In this document: piece by piece, positions 1 through 9,149 of the stretch | Position numbering within the stretch: the first letter of the stretch is position 1 | Layout: each line of letters starts with the position of its first letter | Origin: Candidatus Stoquefichus sp. | GTDB lineage: Bacteria > Bacillota_I > Bacilli_A > Erysipelotrichales > Coprobacillaceae | DNA: 44,150 nucleotides | Assembly (NCBI GenBank): GCA_021768625.1 | Contig: JAETUM010000022.1 | Span: forward strand, 1 to 44,150 | Direction: 5' to 3' | The notes under the pieces: generated by a model | Databases searched by the model: none | Told to the model about the DNA's origin: nothing | The model's input: only the letters and a program-made list of their open reading frames with translations | Translations under genes and position numbers: made by a program

Positions 1-55
1 GTTTACATATTTCTATTTTTAATTCTTTTGAATATTGACTTTTTCTTCCCAATAT

Positions 56-104
56 AAAAACCTCCCGTATCAGTGTTTAATTATTTACACTGTCTACTAG
101 GAAG
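56..104 (-). terminator. Putative leftward terminator or attenuator hairpin
   Basis: Read on the minus strand, CTTCCT (104-99) pairs with GGGAGG (66-61, with G-U pairs). Inside it a perfect CAGTGT/ACACTG stem (92-87 with 76-71) closes a 10-nt loop, and five U residues follow at 60-56. This is the shape of an intrinsic terminator with an internal loop. No minus-strand gene lies to its right for more than 9 kb, so it would act either as an attenuator in the leader of a leftward gene beyond the window edge or as the end of a small RNA. A second copy of the CTTCCTA segment lies just upstream on the minus strand (about 126-120) and could compete for GGGAGG. Confidence 0.45.
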
Positions 105-169
105 TTATCATATCATAGATAGGAAGCCTCTTTTTATTAATAAGGAATTTTAAAAAAGTAAAAAAAGAC

Positions 170-199
170 TTGATTTTTAAAGATTTTAAATGATAAAAT
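170..199 (+). promoter_or_regulatory. Putative promoter of the DUF2798-like gene
   Basis: TTGATT at 170-175 and TAAAAT at 194-199 are separated by 18 bp. This would start transcription near 206 and leave a leader of about 125 nt that contains the structured element at 233-309. Confidence 0.4.
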
Positions 200-232
200 G
201 CTTAAGAAAATTGAATATTTGACATGAAAACG

Positions 233-309
233 ACACAAGTAGTGCTTAGCACATAAATCTGATTACGGAACAAGATTCTTATTCGTATAGGATGAACTTG
301 TGTTTTTTT
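233..309 (+). promoter_or_regulatory. Structured leader with terminator-like closing stem
   Basis: ACACAAG (233-239) pairs perfectly with CTTGTGT (297-303), followed by a U run to 309, just 23 nt before the start codon. Inside are a small hairpin GTGC-TTA-GCAC (242-252) and a second arm closed by TACG/CGTA, so the fold looks like a three-way junction. This resembles a cis-regulatory RNA or transcription attenuator for the downstream membrane protein. It does not match a riboswitch class I recognise; c-di-GMP, purine, T-box and fluoride consensus elements are absent. Confidence 0.4.
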
Positions 310-332
310 ATTGCAAAAAGGGGGAATGATTT

Positions 333-896
333 ATGCCAAAGACTCAATTTCAAAGAATGATGTTTGCATTAATAACAGTTGTTATAACAGTTCATGCTTA
401 TGTATTTTATAGCTTATATGTTGTTAATGGATCAACTTTAATGACAATGACACAAACTTCTTATGTCTTAGATGCTATAGCAAAATTAGGTGGTGTCTAT
501 ATGTTTGGACGATATGTTCCTATATGGACAGTTATCGTTGTTGAATTTTGTTTTGCTTATATCTTAGAATTGATTATAGGAAGTCCTTTATCTTTTCGAC
601 TTGCGTCACGTGTTTTTGATATTCAAAATACACATCCTGTTATTTTTGAAACAGCTATTATATGTGCAACTGTTGGGCTAATGTGTCCAATGATGAGTTT
701 AATTGCAGCTATTATATATTATCCATTTTATACAGGTTTTCATTTTGCAACACTTTTAGCAAACTGGATAAAATTAGTATGTTTTAATTTTCCATTTGCT
801 TTTTTCACCCAAGTTTTCTTTATACAACCATTTGTGAGAGTTGTATTTAAGTTTATATTTGTTAAAAATGAAAAGAAAATGGTAAATGAGATATAG
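333..896 (+). CDS. DUF2798-family multi-pass membrane protein
   Basis: The 187-residue protein has four or more hydrophobic segments and two related halves. Each half starts near a transmembrane helix and ends in a basic patch (FRLASR near residue 88; VRVVFKFIF near the C-terminus). The opening MPKTQFQRMMFALITV, the central LCPMMS and the NFPFAFFTQ segment match my memory of DUF2798 proteins in Firmicutes, whose function is unknown. A GGGGGA ribosome site sits 9 nt before ATG. It is a single gene between its own structured leader and a clear terminator, so it is probably regulated alone. Function remains unassigned; a small-molecule or cation transport role would be a guess. Confidence 0.75.
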   Translation: MPKTQFQRMMFALITVVITVHAYVFYSLYVVNGSTLMTMTQTSYVLDAIAKLGGVYMFGRYVPIWTVIVVEFCFAYILELIIGSPLSFRLASRVFDIQNTHPVIFETAIICATVGLMCPMMSLIAAIIYYPFYTGFHFATLLANWIKLVCFNFPFAFFTQVFFIQPFVRVVFKFIFVKNEKKMVNEI

Positions 897-905
897 TTAT
901 TAATA

Positions 906-950
906 ATCTTCAAAGTTTAAAAATGAGAATAAAATTTTGAAGATTTTTTT
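906..950 (+). terminator. Terminator of the DUF2798-like gene
   Basis: ATCTTCAAA (906-914) pairs with TTTTGAAGAT and is followed by a run of T residues to 950, ten bases past the stop codon of the gene ending at 896. Confidence 0.75.
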
Positions 951-1031
951 AATCAAAATATTTATTTTTTAATTTTTTATATAAAATAAATAGTTTTAAA
1001 AATATATGTTTTTGAAATGACTTGTTTTTCC

Positions 1032-1060
1032 TTGAAATATCAATTAAATAGGAGTAAACT
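1032..1060 (+). promoter_or_regulatory. Putative V-ATPase operon promoter
   Basis: TTGAAA (1032-1037), a 17-bp spacer, and TAAACT (1055-1060) lie just upstream of the first ATPase gene. The leader would be about 30 nt with a GAGGAGGG ribosome site. The match is moderate. Confidence 0.4.
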
Positions 1061-1095
1061 ATTGTGGAAATAAAGATAGGTGAGGAGGGATATTT

Positions 1096-1407
1096 TTGGA
1101 TAAGATTATTCATGATATTGTTGCGGTGGATTTAGAATGTTCAAAACATGTTGAAGAAGCAAAGAAAAAGAAACAAGATGTTCAAGCAAATATGAATGAA
1201 AAGAAGAAAGAAATTTATGATTCTTTTGTTAAAGAATATCAAGTAAAAATCGATGCTCATAAAAAAGAATTAGAAGCACAAATCCAAGAAACAAAGGTTA
1301 AAAATGAACAAGAATATAAAGAGTCACTTCATCAACTCTCAAGTCTTTACGAAAAAAATAAAGACGAATGGGTTAATACTATTGTTGACCATTGTAAAGA
1401 AATATAA
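1096..1407 (+). CDS. ntpF: V-type ATPase subunit G/H (peripheral stalk coiled coil)
   Basis: This 103-residue protein is almost entirely charged and predicted to be a long coiled coil (Lys/Glu rich, residues 15-85). That is the pattern of the G/H subunit, which pairs with subunit E to form the peripheral stalk of V/A-type ATPases. The start is TTG at 1096: the strong GAGGAGGG lies at 1082-1089, 6 nt away, and no ATG fits. It opens an operon with eight other V-ATPase genes, the same first position as in Enterococcus hirae ntp operons. Sequence identity in this subunit is low across species, so the assignment rests on length, composition and position. The E. hirae symbol is used here. Confidence 0.85.
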   Translation: MDKIIHDIVAVDLECSKHVEEAKKKKQDVQANMNEKKKEIYDSFVKEYQVKIDAHKKELEAQIQETKVKNEQEYKESLHQLSSLYEKNKDEWVNTIVDHCKEI

Positions 1408-1422
1408 AGAAGAGGTGATCTT

Positions 1423-2460
1423 ATGAGTTCTTTTTCATCAAATGCAATTCTTGCAAAAGCAAGATCTATGTATTCACGTAGATTAACTGAACAAAATTAT
1501 GAAGAATTATTGAAAAGAAGAAGCATAAATGATATGGTCGCTTATCTTAAAAGTGAAACTGTCTATAGTAATATTCTTGGGGAGTTGAAGGAAACAAGTA
1601 TTCATCGTGGACAGTTAGAAAATTTATTGAATAAAGAGATTTTTTTAAGATTAGACAGACTTATGCGATATGCTTCTAAAAAAGAATTAGAATTTTATCG
1701 ACTTGCTGTAACAGAGTTAGAGATTCAATTAATACTTACGAAGACAAGATTAATTGTTTCTGATATGTATACTGGTTATGAAATAGAAATACCAGAATAC
1801 TTGAATAAATATGCAAGTTTTAATCTTTATGGATTATTAAGTGTTAATAACTATGATGGATTGATTGAGGTTATGAAGACGACAAAGTATTATAAGATTT
1901 TGTTGAAATATAAACCTGAAGAAAATCAACCATTAAATTCTAATATGTTAGAATTAGATTTTAAGCATATTTATTATCAAGAATATACAGATACTGTAAA
2001 ACGTTTATTCAAGGGAAAGAAATGTAAAGATTTATTAACAATGATTAATACATCCATTGAATTACAAAATATCACTAAGATTTATCGTTTGAAAAAGTAT
2101 TTTAATGCTACACCAGATCAAATTCGAGAAACTTTGTTTTTGGAACATACACGTATTCCAAAATCAGTTATGAATGAAATGATTGAAGCAAAAGATGCTT
2201 CAGAATTTTTAAGAAAACTTGCTCAATCATCATATAAATTATATATAGATGATAATGAGTTTGTTTATATTGAATATTATACAGAGAAGATTAAGTATAA
2301 TTTAGCTAAACGCTTTATGCGCTTTTCTACTGATAGTGCATTGGTATTTATGACATATAAAATTGTATACCAAATTGAAGTAGACAATCTTAAACATATT
2401 ATAGAAGGTTTAAGATATGGAGAAAGTCCAAGTCAAATTGAAGCTATGCTCATTTATTAG
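1423..2460 (+). CDS. ntpC: V-type ATPase subunit C/d (AC39 family)
   Basis: The 345-residue protein starts NAILAKARSMYSRRLTEQNY and has the repeated helical organisation and YASKKELEFYRL-like segments of the AC39/subunit d family. This subunit caps the membrane rotor ring and couples it to the central stalk. Length is typical (about 330-350). AGAGGTGA lies 7 nt before ATG, and the gene follows subunit G by 15 nt. In streptococcal and enterococcal operons this gene lies between E and F; here it precedes subunit I. The next gene is 141 bp away, the only long gap in the operon. Confidence 0.93.
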   Translation: MSSFSSNAILAKARSMYSRRLTEQNYEELLKRRSINDMVAYLKSETVYSNILGELKETSIHRGQLENLLNKEIFLRLDRLMRYASKKELEFYRLAVTELEIQLILTKTRLIVSDMYTGYEIEIPEYLNKYASFNLYGLLSVNNYDGLIEVMKTTKYYKILLKYKPEENQPLNSNMLELDFKHIYYQEYTDTVKRLFKGKKCKDLLTMINTSIELQNITKIYRLKKYFNATPDQIRETLFLEHTRIPKSVMNEMIEAKDASEFLRKLAQSSYKLYIDDNEFVYIEYYTEKIKYNLAKRFMRFSTDSALVFMTYKIVYQIEVDNLKHIIEGLRYGESPSQIEAMLIY

Positions 2461-2513
2461 TAGATTTAATATGAGTATAAAATGATTTGAGAATATTATT
2501 GATAATGCGAAAA

Positions 2514-2541
2514 TTGTCAATTTATTTATGAAATATATGAT
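2514..2541 (+). promoter_or_regulatory. Possible internal promoter before subunit I
   Basis: TTGTCA (2514-2519), a 16-bp spacer and TATGAT (2536-2541) lie in the only long gap of the ATPase operon. This could let subunits I to D be transcribed separately from G and C. Confidence 0.4.
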
Positions 2542-2601
2542 TATCTTTTGGTATAAATGACATTATTGCAAAAGTAAGTAGAATAAGGAAAGGAGATATA
2601 T

Positions 2602-4521
2602 ATGGCAATAGCGAAATTGAAGTTACTTGAAATCGAGTTTCCTCAAGATAAATATGATGCAGTTTTAATGAAACTTGCAAATCTCGATGATTTTCATCCT
2701 GAATATGCTTCTCAGTTTGCTGATTCTGTTCATGGATTATCTGTATTAAACAGAGAAAACCCTTATGCAGACATTATTGCTCGTATGGAAGAAGCAAAAG
2801 ATAGATATCAATTAGACTTGCAATATCAAGATATTGATAATACAAGGATGAATATTATTCAAGCTGATACATTTTTCTGTAATGTATTAGAACAAGCTTC
2901 TCAATTCGAAAAAGTAAGACATGATTTACAAGAAATGATTACAGAAAATGAGACAGCAATCACTCAACTAGAACATATGATTGATTCTGATTTGGATTTT
3001 GACAAGATTGTTGCTTGTAAATATTTAAAAGTAAGAGTTGGACGTCTACCAACGGTTCATTTAGATAAACTTCAATATTATGGAGCTCAGGAGTTTTTGT
3101 TTAAAGTATTCCATAAAGATGTGAAATACACATATTGTGGATATATAACAACAAGACTGAAAGCACCAGAAATTGATAACATCTTTTCTTCGTTATATTT
3201 TGAGAGAGCTCATATTCCTGAGTTTGTTCATGGGACTGCCGAAGAGGCTTTACAAGTCTTAAAAGAAGAGGATGAAACAGCAAGAAATTATGTTGTTACA
3301 CTTAATGAAAGAATTAACAAATTATTTGCTGAAAATATGGATGAATTAAATCGTATTTATTCAATTTCTAAGAAATTGAATGAAACATATGATGCTCAAA
3401 AATATGTTGTTGTGTTTGGTAAAAATTCAGCAGTATATGGTTTTGCTGAAGAAAAAGTATCACAAAAAATAAAACAAGATTTTGAAAAAATAGAAGGTGT
3501 TCATGTAGAAGTTAAATCAGCAACAGATGATTCACGTTTAACACCACCTACAAAATTAAAAAGTAATTGGTTCTCAAGACCATTCGGTATGTTTGTAGAA
3601 ATGTATGGAATGCCATCTTATACTGATTTTGATCCAACTAACTTTGTGGCAATCAGTTATACATTGTTATTTGGTATGATGTTTGGAGATGTTGGACAAG
3701 GTATATTATTGTCTATCGTTGGATATATAGCATATAAATGGAAAGGTATGAAACTTGGAGAAGTTGGTATGCGTATTGGTATATCAAGTGCCTTGTTTGG
3801 AATTTTCTTTGGATCAGTTTTTGGAAGTGAAGAAATTCTAACACCATTCTTTATGCCTATGGAAAAGGATAGTACAATGCCATTGTTAATTGCAGCTATT
3901 GGTATTGGTGTTACTTTAATTGTATTAGCAATGATTATGAATATTATTTTGAATGGAAAGAAGAAGCATATTGCAGAAATGTGTTTTTCTCAAAATGGTA
4001 TTGCAGGATTAGTATTTTATGTTTCTGTTTTACTTTTAGTAGTGAATATGATGATGGCAGATATTCAAATTCCATTTGTTGGAAGTATGCCTTATATTAT
4101 CATATGTATTCTTGTTCCCGTACTATTGATGTTCTTAAAGGAGCCTATTGAAAGAAAAATGGAAAATGAATCGCTTTTCCCTAATGGATTTGGTGGTTTC
4201 TTTACTGAATCATTCTTTGAATTGTTTGATATTATGCTTACATTCATAGCAAATACAATGTCATTCTTACGTGTTGGTGGTTTCGTATTATCCCATGCAG
4301 GTATGATGTTAGTTGTTTATACATTGGCTGAAATGGTCAATGGTGGAGTGATTAGTCTATCAGTTTCATGTTTATTGGTTTTAATTTTTGGAAATATTTT
4401 CGTTATGGTACTTGAAGGAATGATTGTTGGTATTCAAGTTTTACGTTTAGAGTTCTATGAAATGTTTTCACGTTATTATGAAGGAAAAGGAAAACCTTTC
4501 CTATCTATAAAAGAAAGATAA
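2602..4521 (+). CDS. ntpI: V-type ATPase subunit I (a subunit, ion half-channels)
   Basis: The 639-residue protein has a long soluble N-terminal half (about 1-330, coiled-coil rich) and a membrane half with about seven to eight helices. This is the a-type subunit that joins the peripheral stalks to the rotor and forms the ion half-channels. The essential arginine lies in TMSFLRVGGFVLSHAG (R557), the counterpart of R573 in E. hirae NtpI. GDVGQG (about 376) is also family-typical. GGAAAGGAG lies 7-8 nt upstream of ATG. Length is normal. It is followed after 28 nt by the rotor-ring subunit. Confidence 0.96.
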   Translation: MAIAKLKLLEIEFPQDKYDAVLMKLANLDDFHPEYASQFADSVHGLSVLNRENPYADIIARMEEAKDRYQLDLQYQDIDNTRMNIIQADTFFCNVLEQASQFEKVRHDLQEMITENETAITQLEHMIDSDLDFDKIVACKYLKVRVGRLPTVHLDKLQYYGAQEFLFKVFHKDVKYTYCGYITTRLKAPEIDNIFSSLYFERAHIPEFVHGTAEEALQVLKEEDETARNYVVTLNERINKLFAENMDELNRIYSISKKLNETYDAQKYVVVFGKNSAVYGFAEEKVSQKIKQDFEKIEGVHVEVKSATDDSRLTPPTKLKSNWFSRPFGMFVEMYGMPSYTDFDPTNFVAISYTLLFGMMFGDVGQGILLSIVGYIAYKWKGMKLGEVGMRIGISSALFGIFFGSVFGSEEILTPFFMPMEKDSTMPLLIAAIGIGVTLIVLAMIMNIILNGKKKHIAEMCFSQNGIAGLVFYVSVLLLVVNMMMADIQIPFVGSMPYIIICILVPVLLMFLKEPIERKMENESLFPNGFGGFFTESFFELFDIMLTFIANTMSFLRVGGFVLSHAGMMLVVYTLAEMVNGGVISLSVSCLLVLIFGNIFVMVLEGMIVGIQVLRLEFYEMFSRYYEGKGKPFLSIKER

Positions 4522-4549
4522 AATTAATTATATTAGGAGGAAATTTATT

Positions 4550-4978
4550 ATGACTATTTTAACATTTATTTTACCATTAATTGCTGTTGTTTTATTATCA
4601 TTACCATTAGTAAGAATGTTTACTTCTAAAGTAAGTAAAGAAAGTGCTAAATGGCGTTTATTAACTCATGTTGGTGGATTCTTTGGAGCTGTTGTTTTAA
4701 CATTATGCTTATCGATGAGTTCTGCATTTGCTGCTGAAGGTTCTGCAATTGTAGGAACTTTAGCTCAAGGTTTAGGATTTATTGCTGCTGCATTAGCAAC
4801 TGGATGTTCTGCATTAGGTGCTGGTATTGCCGTAGCTGCTGCTGCTCCTGCTGCAATTGGGGCATTCTCTGAAAATGATAATAACTTTGGTAAAGCATTA
4901 ATCTTCGTTGCCTTAGGTGAAGGTGTTGCTATTTATGGGTTATTAATTTCTATCTTGATTATTAACAACTTAGGATAA
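4550..4978 (+). CDS. ntpK: V-type ATPase proteolipid subunit K (c-ring)
   Basis: This 142-residue rotor-ring subunit carries one classical c-type hairpin in its C-terminal half: a Gly/Ala-rich helix (about 68-100) and a second helix with the ion-binding glutamate E124 in ALGEGVAIYGLL. The N-terminal half (1-65) is not c-like: a hydrophobic helix (2-22), a basic linker (KVSKESAKWR) and a second hydrophobic helix ending in SSAFAAEG, which resembles a signal-peptidase site. E. hirae NtpK instead has two fused c-like hairpins. Whether residues 1-63 are removed or stay in the ring is unknown. The residue after E124 is Gly, not the Ser/Thr common in Na+-coupled rings, so the coupling ion is uncertain. 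Confidence 0.93.
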   Translation: MTILTFILPLIAVVLLSLPLVRMFTSKVSKESAKWRLLTHVGGFFGAVVLTLCLSMSSAFAAEGSAIVGTLAQGLGFIAAALATGCSALGAGIAVAAAAPAAIGAFSENDNNFGKALIFVALGEGVAIYGLLISILIINNLG

Positions 4979-5000
4979 TGAGAAAGAAAGGTCTGATTAT

Positions 5001-5309
5001 ATGAAATTTTTCTTAATCAGCGATAATATAGACACATTGATGGGTTTAAGACTTGTTGGAATTGAAGGAAAGGTTGTTCATACAAGAAAGCATTTTCTTG
5101 AAACACTTCAAGAAAAAATGAAAGATGAATCAATTGCCATTATTTTAGTCACAACAAAGTTAATTGAAATGTGTCCAGATATTATATCTGAGATAAAATT
5201 AAAACAACAAAAACCTTTAATTACTGAGATACCTGATCGTCATGGAAACTCTAAAATTGGTGAAACAATTGATGGATATGTATCTGAAGCAATTGGGGTT
5301 AAATTATAG
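5001..5309 (+). CDS. ntpG: V-type ATPase subunit F (central stalk)
   Basis: The 102-residue protein begins MKFFLISDNIDTLMGLRLVGIEG, the characteristic start of V/A-type subunit F, a small Rossmann-like protein bound to subunit D on the central stalk. The conserved segment IAIILVTTKL follows near residue 50. Length is typical. It lies 22 nt after the proteolipid gene, and the next gene follows at once. The symbol follows E. hirae usage (ntpG encodes subunit F). Confidence 0.93.
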   Translation: MKFFLISDNIDTLMGLRLVGIEGKVVHTRKHFLETLQEKMKDESIAIILVTTKLIEMCPDIISEIKLKQQKPLITEIPDRHGNSKIGETIDGYVSEAIGVKL

Positions 5310-5321
5310 GAGAATGTGATT

Positions 5322-5915
5322 ATGCAAAATATTGATCAAATATTTCTCTATATGAAAGATGAAATTGAAAGAGAAGCGAGTAATGAAGAAAAAGCTATTT
5401 TAGATGAAGTAAAAGCTTTGGAAGAAGATATTTATGAGTCTATGAAAGCAGAAGCGAAAAGAGATGCAGATTTAAAAATGAAACAAGAAATTGAAGAAAT
5501 GACTTCTAATGCTTCTACTGAAATTTCTGAAAGTCATATTGAAAGAACAAAGAAATTAATTGAAAAAAGAGATGGATATGTGAAAACTATCTTTGATGAA
5601 GTACGTGAAAAATTAGTTGCTTTTACAGATAGTAAGGATTATGTATCTTTTATGCATGAAAAGATTAAAAAAATTGCTAATAACTTTAATGAAGATTCTA
5701 TTATGTATATAGCAAAAAAGGATTTATCAATGAAAGATGAATTGATTAAGGTTTTTGGTAAGAATATTAAAGTTGAAGTTGATGAAGATATTACTATTGG
5801 TGGTTTTATTGTTGAGAATAAAGATTTACACCTTGTAGTAGATGAAACATTAGATTTTGCTTTAAATAGTCAAAAAGAGTGGTTTAATAAAAATTCTGGA
5901 TTAATTATAAAATAA
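5322..5915 (+). CDS. ntpE: V-type ATPase subunit E (peripheral stalk)
   Basis: The 197-residue protein has an N-terminal coiled coil rich in Glu/Lys/Ala (about 1-100) and a globular C-terminal domain with a GGFIVENKDL motif (about 160-170), as in subunit E of V/A-ATPases. It forms the peripheral stalk with the G/H subunit encoded first in the operon. An in-frame GTG lies at 5316, but AGGAG (5308-5312) sits only 3 nt from it and 9 nt from ATG at 5322, so I place the start at 5322. Length is in the usual range. Confidence 0.93.
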   Translation: MQNIDQIFLYMKDEIEREASNEEKAILDEVKALEEDIYESMKAEAKRDADLKMKQEIEEMTSNASTEISESHIERTKKLIEKRDGYVKTIFDEVREKLVAFTDSKDYVSFMHEKIKKIANNFNEDSIMYIAKKDLSMKDELIKVFGKNIKVEVDEDITIGGFIVENKDLHLVVDETLDFALNSQKEWFNKNSGLIIK

Positions 5916-5934
5916 AGACAAGGGGGATTAAAAA

Positions 5935-7686
5935 ATGACTGAAAATGTAATTTATTCAATCAATGGTCCCGTTGTTACAGTCAAAGATACTGATGCCTTT
6001 TCAATGTTAGAAATGGTATATGTTGGAAATGCAAGACTGATTGGTGAAGTTATCTCAATCAAGAAGGAATTTACAACTATCCAAGTCTATGAAACGACAA
6101 CAGGATTAAAACCAGGAGAACCTGTTTATCCAACAGGACAACCTATTTCTGTAACTCTTGGACCTGGTATTTTAAGAAATATTTTTGATGGGATTGAAAG
6201 ACCCCTAGAAGAAATCGCAAAAGAATCTGGATCATTTATTCCTACAGGTAGTCATGTTGATCCACTTGATAAGGAAAAATTATGGGATGTTACTGTGGTT
6301 GCTCAAGTAGGGGATCAAGTTGTAGGTGGCGATGTTTATGCAACAATTCCAGAAACTGATTTGATTACACATAAGTGTATGGTATCTCCATATACAAAAG
6401 GAAAAGTTGTTGAAGTTGCACCATCAGGTCAATATAAAATTGATGATGTCATTATGAAAATTGAAACTGAAAAGGGGCAAATCGTTGAGTGTACATTAAC
6501 TCAAAAATGGCCTATTAAACAACCTAGACCAGTATCAAAACGTTTACCAATTTCAATGCCACTTGTTACAGGACAACGTGTTATTGATACATTATTTCCA
6601 ATAGCTAAAGGTGGAACTGCAGCTATTCCAGGTGGATTTGGAACTGGAAAAACAATGACTCAACACCAATTAGCAAAATGGTGTGATGCTGATATTATCG
6701 TTTATGTAGGTTGTGGAGAACGTGGTAACGAAATGACACAAGTTCTTGAAGAATTTAGAGAGTTAATTGACCCTAAATCAAATAAACCTTTAACAGATAG
6801 AACAGTTTTAATTGCTAATACATCAAATATGCCAGTTGCTGCTCGTGAAGCTTCTATTTATACTGGAGTTACACTTGCTGAATATTATAGGGATATGGGA
6901 TATCATGTCGCTATTATGGCTGATTCTACTTCTCGTTGGGCAGAGGCATTACGTGAGATTTCTGGACGTTTGGAAGAAATGCCTGCTGAAGAAGGTTTCC
7001 CAGCATATTTACCATCACGTTTATCACAATTCTATGAACGTGCAGGTTATATGGATAACTTAAATGGAACAAAAGGATCAGTAACAATCATTGGAGCAGT
7101 ATCTCCACAAGGATCTGACTTTTCTGAACCAGTTACACAAAATACAAAACGTTTTGTGCGTACGTTCTGGGCATTAGATAAAGCTTTAGCTTATGCACGT
7201 CACTACTTTGCGATTAACTGGAATCAAAGCTATAGTGAATATGTTCCTGATTTAGCAAGATGGTTTAATAAAAATGTAGATTCTAAATTTTTAAGAGATC
7301 GTCAAGAATTATCAAGTATTCTTGCTGAAGAAACAAAATTAATGGAAATTGTAAAATTAATGGGATCTGATGTTTTACCAGATGATCAAAAATTAATTAT
7401 TGAAATAGCAAAAGTTGTTCGTGTAGGATACTTGCAACAAAATGCATTCCATCCTGATGATACTTACGTACCATTAGAAAAACAATTAAAAATGATGGAA
7501 GTTATTTTATATTTATATAAACGTGGTAAAGAGGTTATTAATACTGGAAAACCAATTCGTTTAATTTTAGAAACAGGCATTTTTGATAAAGTTATTAAAA
7601 TGAAATATGATGTACCAAATAAGAATTTAGAATTATTTGATGAATATTATAAAGATATTGATGCAGCAGTTGCATCTATTGACTAA
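5935..7686 (+). CDS. ntpA: V-type ATPase catalytic subunit A
   Basis: The 583-residue catalytic subunit hydrolyses or makes ATP in the A3B3 head. The P-loop is GGFGTGKT (residues 233-240), the catalytic segment GERGNEM follows at about 262, and the domain order is N-terminal barrel, non-homologous insert (about 110-190), nucleotide-binding domain and helical C-terminus. [19 protein letters not shown] is the family signature. GGGGGA lies 8 nt before ATG. Length matches bacterial A subunits (about 580-600). It lies directly before subunit B. Confidence 0.98.
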   Translation: MTENVIYSINGPVVTVKDTDAFSMLEMVYVGNARLIGEVISIKKEFTTIQVYETTTGLKPGEPVYPTGQPISVTLGPGILRNIFDGIERPLEEIAKESGSFIPTGSHVDPLDKEKLWDVTVVAQVGDQVVGGDVYATIPETDLITHKCMVSPYTKGKVVEVAPSGQYKIDDVIMKIETEKGQIVECTLTQKWPIKQPRPVSKRLPISMPLVTGQRVIDTLFPIAKGGTAAIPGGFGTGKTMTQHQLAKWCDADIIVYVGCGERGNEMTQVLEEFRELIDPKSNKPLTDRTVLIANTSNMPVAAREASIYTGVTLAEYYRDMGYHVAIMADSTSRWAEALREISGRLEEMPAEEGFPAYLPSRLSQFYERAGYMDNLNGTKGSVTIIGAVSPQGSDFSEPVTQNTKRFVRTFWALDKALAYARHYFAINWNQSYSEYVPDLARWFNKNVDSKFLRDRQELSSILAEETKLMEIVKLMGSDVLPDDQKLIIEIAKVVRVGYLQQNAFHPDDTYVPLEKQLKMMEVILYLYKRGKEVINTGKPIRLILETGIFDKVIKMKYDVPNKNLELFDEYYKDIDAAVASID

Positions 7687-7700
7687 AGGAGGAGTATGTT

Positions 7701-9149
7701 ATGAGTCTTCAATATATTGGTTTGAATGAAATTAACGGTCCATTAGTCGTATTAGATCATGTAAAAGATGCATCATATGACGAAATGGTTGAATTACAAT
7801 GTAAAGATGGTTCTACACGTTTAGGACGTATTGTTCAAATAGAAGGAGAAAGAGTTGTTGTTCAAGTTTTTGAAGGAACAAATACATTATCTTTATCTAA
7901 TACAAAAACAAGATTATTAGGGCATCCTATGGAGTTGCCTGTATCTAAAGAAATATTAGGACGTGTTTTTTCAGGAGCTGGAAAGCCTATTGATGGTTTA
8001 GGTGATATTTATGCTGAAAAATCAATGGATATTAATGGACAACCATTAAATCCAGTAGCACGTGTTTATCCAAGAAACTATATCAATACAGGTATTTCTT
8101 CTATAGACTGTTTGACAACATTGATTCGTGGACAAAAATTACCAATTTTCTCTGGTTCAGGATTACCACATAATCAGTTAGCAGTTCAAATTGTTAAGCA
8201 AGCAAAAGTTGCTGATGATGAAGGAAAAGGATTTGGTGTTGTCTTTGCTGCAATGGGTGTTACAAATGACGTTGCTGATTACTTTAGACGTTCATTTGAA
8301 GAAGCTGGGGTTATGCAAAGAGTTGTTATGTTCCTTAATTTATCTAATGACCCTATTATCGAACGTATCTTAACTCCAAGATGTGCTTTGACTGCAGCTG
8401 AATATTTGGCTTTTGAACATGATATGCATATTCTTGTTATTTATACAGATGTGACATCTTATTGTGAAGCATTGCGTGAATTCTCATCAAGTAAGGGAGA
8501 AATTCCAGGACGTAAAGGATATCCAGGATATCTATATTCTGATTTGGCTTCTTTATATGAAAGAGCAGGAATTGCTAAATCTGCACAAGGTTCAGTTACG
8601 CAAATTCCAATTCTAACAATGCCTAATAATGATATTACACATCCTGTTCCTGACTTAACAGGATATATAACAGAAGGACAAATTACTCTTGATGCAGAAT
8701 TGAATGCAATGGGTATTTATCCGCCAGTAAGTGTTCTTCCATCATTGTCTCGTTTGATGAAAGATGGTATTGGTGAAGGTTATACAAGAGCAGATCATTC
8801 AGATGTTTCTAATCAGTTATTTGCTGCATATGCACATGTTCAAGATGTTAAGGCATTGACATCTGTTATTGGCGAAGATGAACTATCTGAAATTGATAAA
8901 AAGTATATGGAATTTGGACGTTTGTTTGAAAAACACTTTATTAATCAAGGATTCAATACAAATAGATCTATTGAAGAAACTCTTGATTTAGGATGGACAT
9001 TATTATCTGTTCTTCCAAAGAGTGAATTAGACCGTATTGATAATGCTGTATTAGAACAATTCTATAATCATGAAAAAGCGGTAACTCAATTTGGTCTTTC
9101 AGAGGATGAGACAATTAGAGAGTTACAACAGGCAGTAGATAATGGCTAA
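7701..9149 (+). CDS. ntpB: V-type ATPase subunit B
   Basis: The 482-residue non-catalytic head subunit lacks a functional P-loop; the corresponding stretch reads [13 protein letters not shown] (about 150), as in V-type B subunits. The signature [20 protein letters not shown] (about 260) and [20 protein letters not shown] (about 348) identify it. AAAGGAGG sits 8-9 nt before ATG. Length is a little above the usual 460. The stop overlaps the start of the subunit D gene by 8 nt, indicating translational coupling. Confidence 0.98.
   Translation: MSLQYIGLNEINGPLVVLDHVKDASYDEMVELQCKDGSTRLGRIVQIEGERVVVQVFEGTNTLSLSNTKTRLLGHPMELPVSKEILGRVFSGAGKPIDGLGDIYAEKSMDINGQPLNPVARVYPRNYINTGISSIDCLTTLIRGQKLPIFSGSGLPHNQLAVQIVKQAKVADDEGKGFGVVFAAMGVTNDVADYFRRSFEEAGVMQRVVMFLNLSNDPIIERILTPRCALTAAEYLAFEHDMHILVIYTDVTSYCEALREFSSSKGEIPGRKGYPGYLYSDLASLYERAGIAKSAQGSVTQIPILTMPNNDITHPVPDLTGYITEGQITLDAELNAMGIYPPVSVLPSLSRLMKDGIGEGYTRADHSDVSNQLFAAYAHVQDVKALTSVIGEDELSEIDKKYMEFGRLFEKHFINQGFNTNRSIEETLDLGWTLLSVLPKSELDRIDNAVLEQFYNHEKAVTQFGLSEDETIRELQQAVDNG

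Noticed and set aside
233-309. Known riboswitch classes for the DUF2798 leader (c-di-GMP, purine, TPP, T-box, fluoride)
   Set aside because: None of their core motifs is present, so the leader is reported only as structured and unclassified.
3101-3283. Minus-strand ORF within the subunit I gene (and similar opposite-strand ORFs at 12393, 13638, 15105, 20857, 35674, 41353, 43209)
   Set aside because: Each lies fully opposite a well-supported gene, has no ribosome site, and its protein looks like random translation of an AT-rich coding strand.
6812-7063. Plus-strand ORF inside the subunit A gene (and one at 8191 in subunit B)
   Set aside because: Overlaps the catalytic core of a clear V-ATPase gene in another frame; no ribosome site or family similarity.
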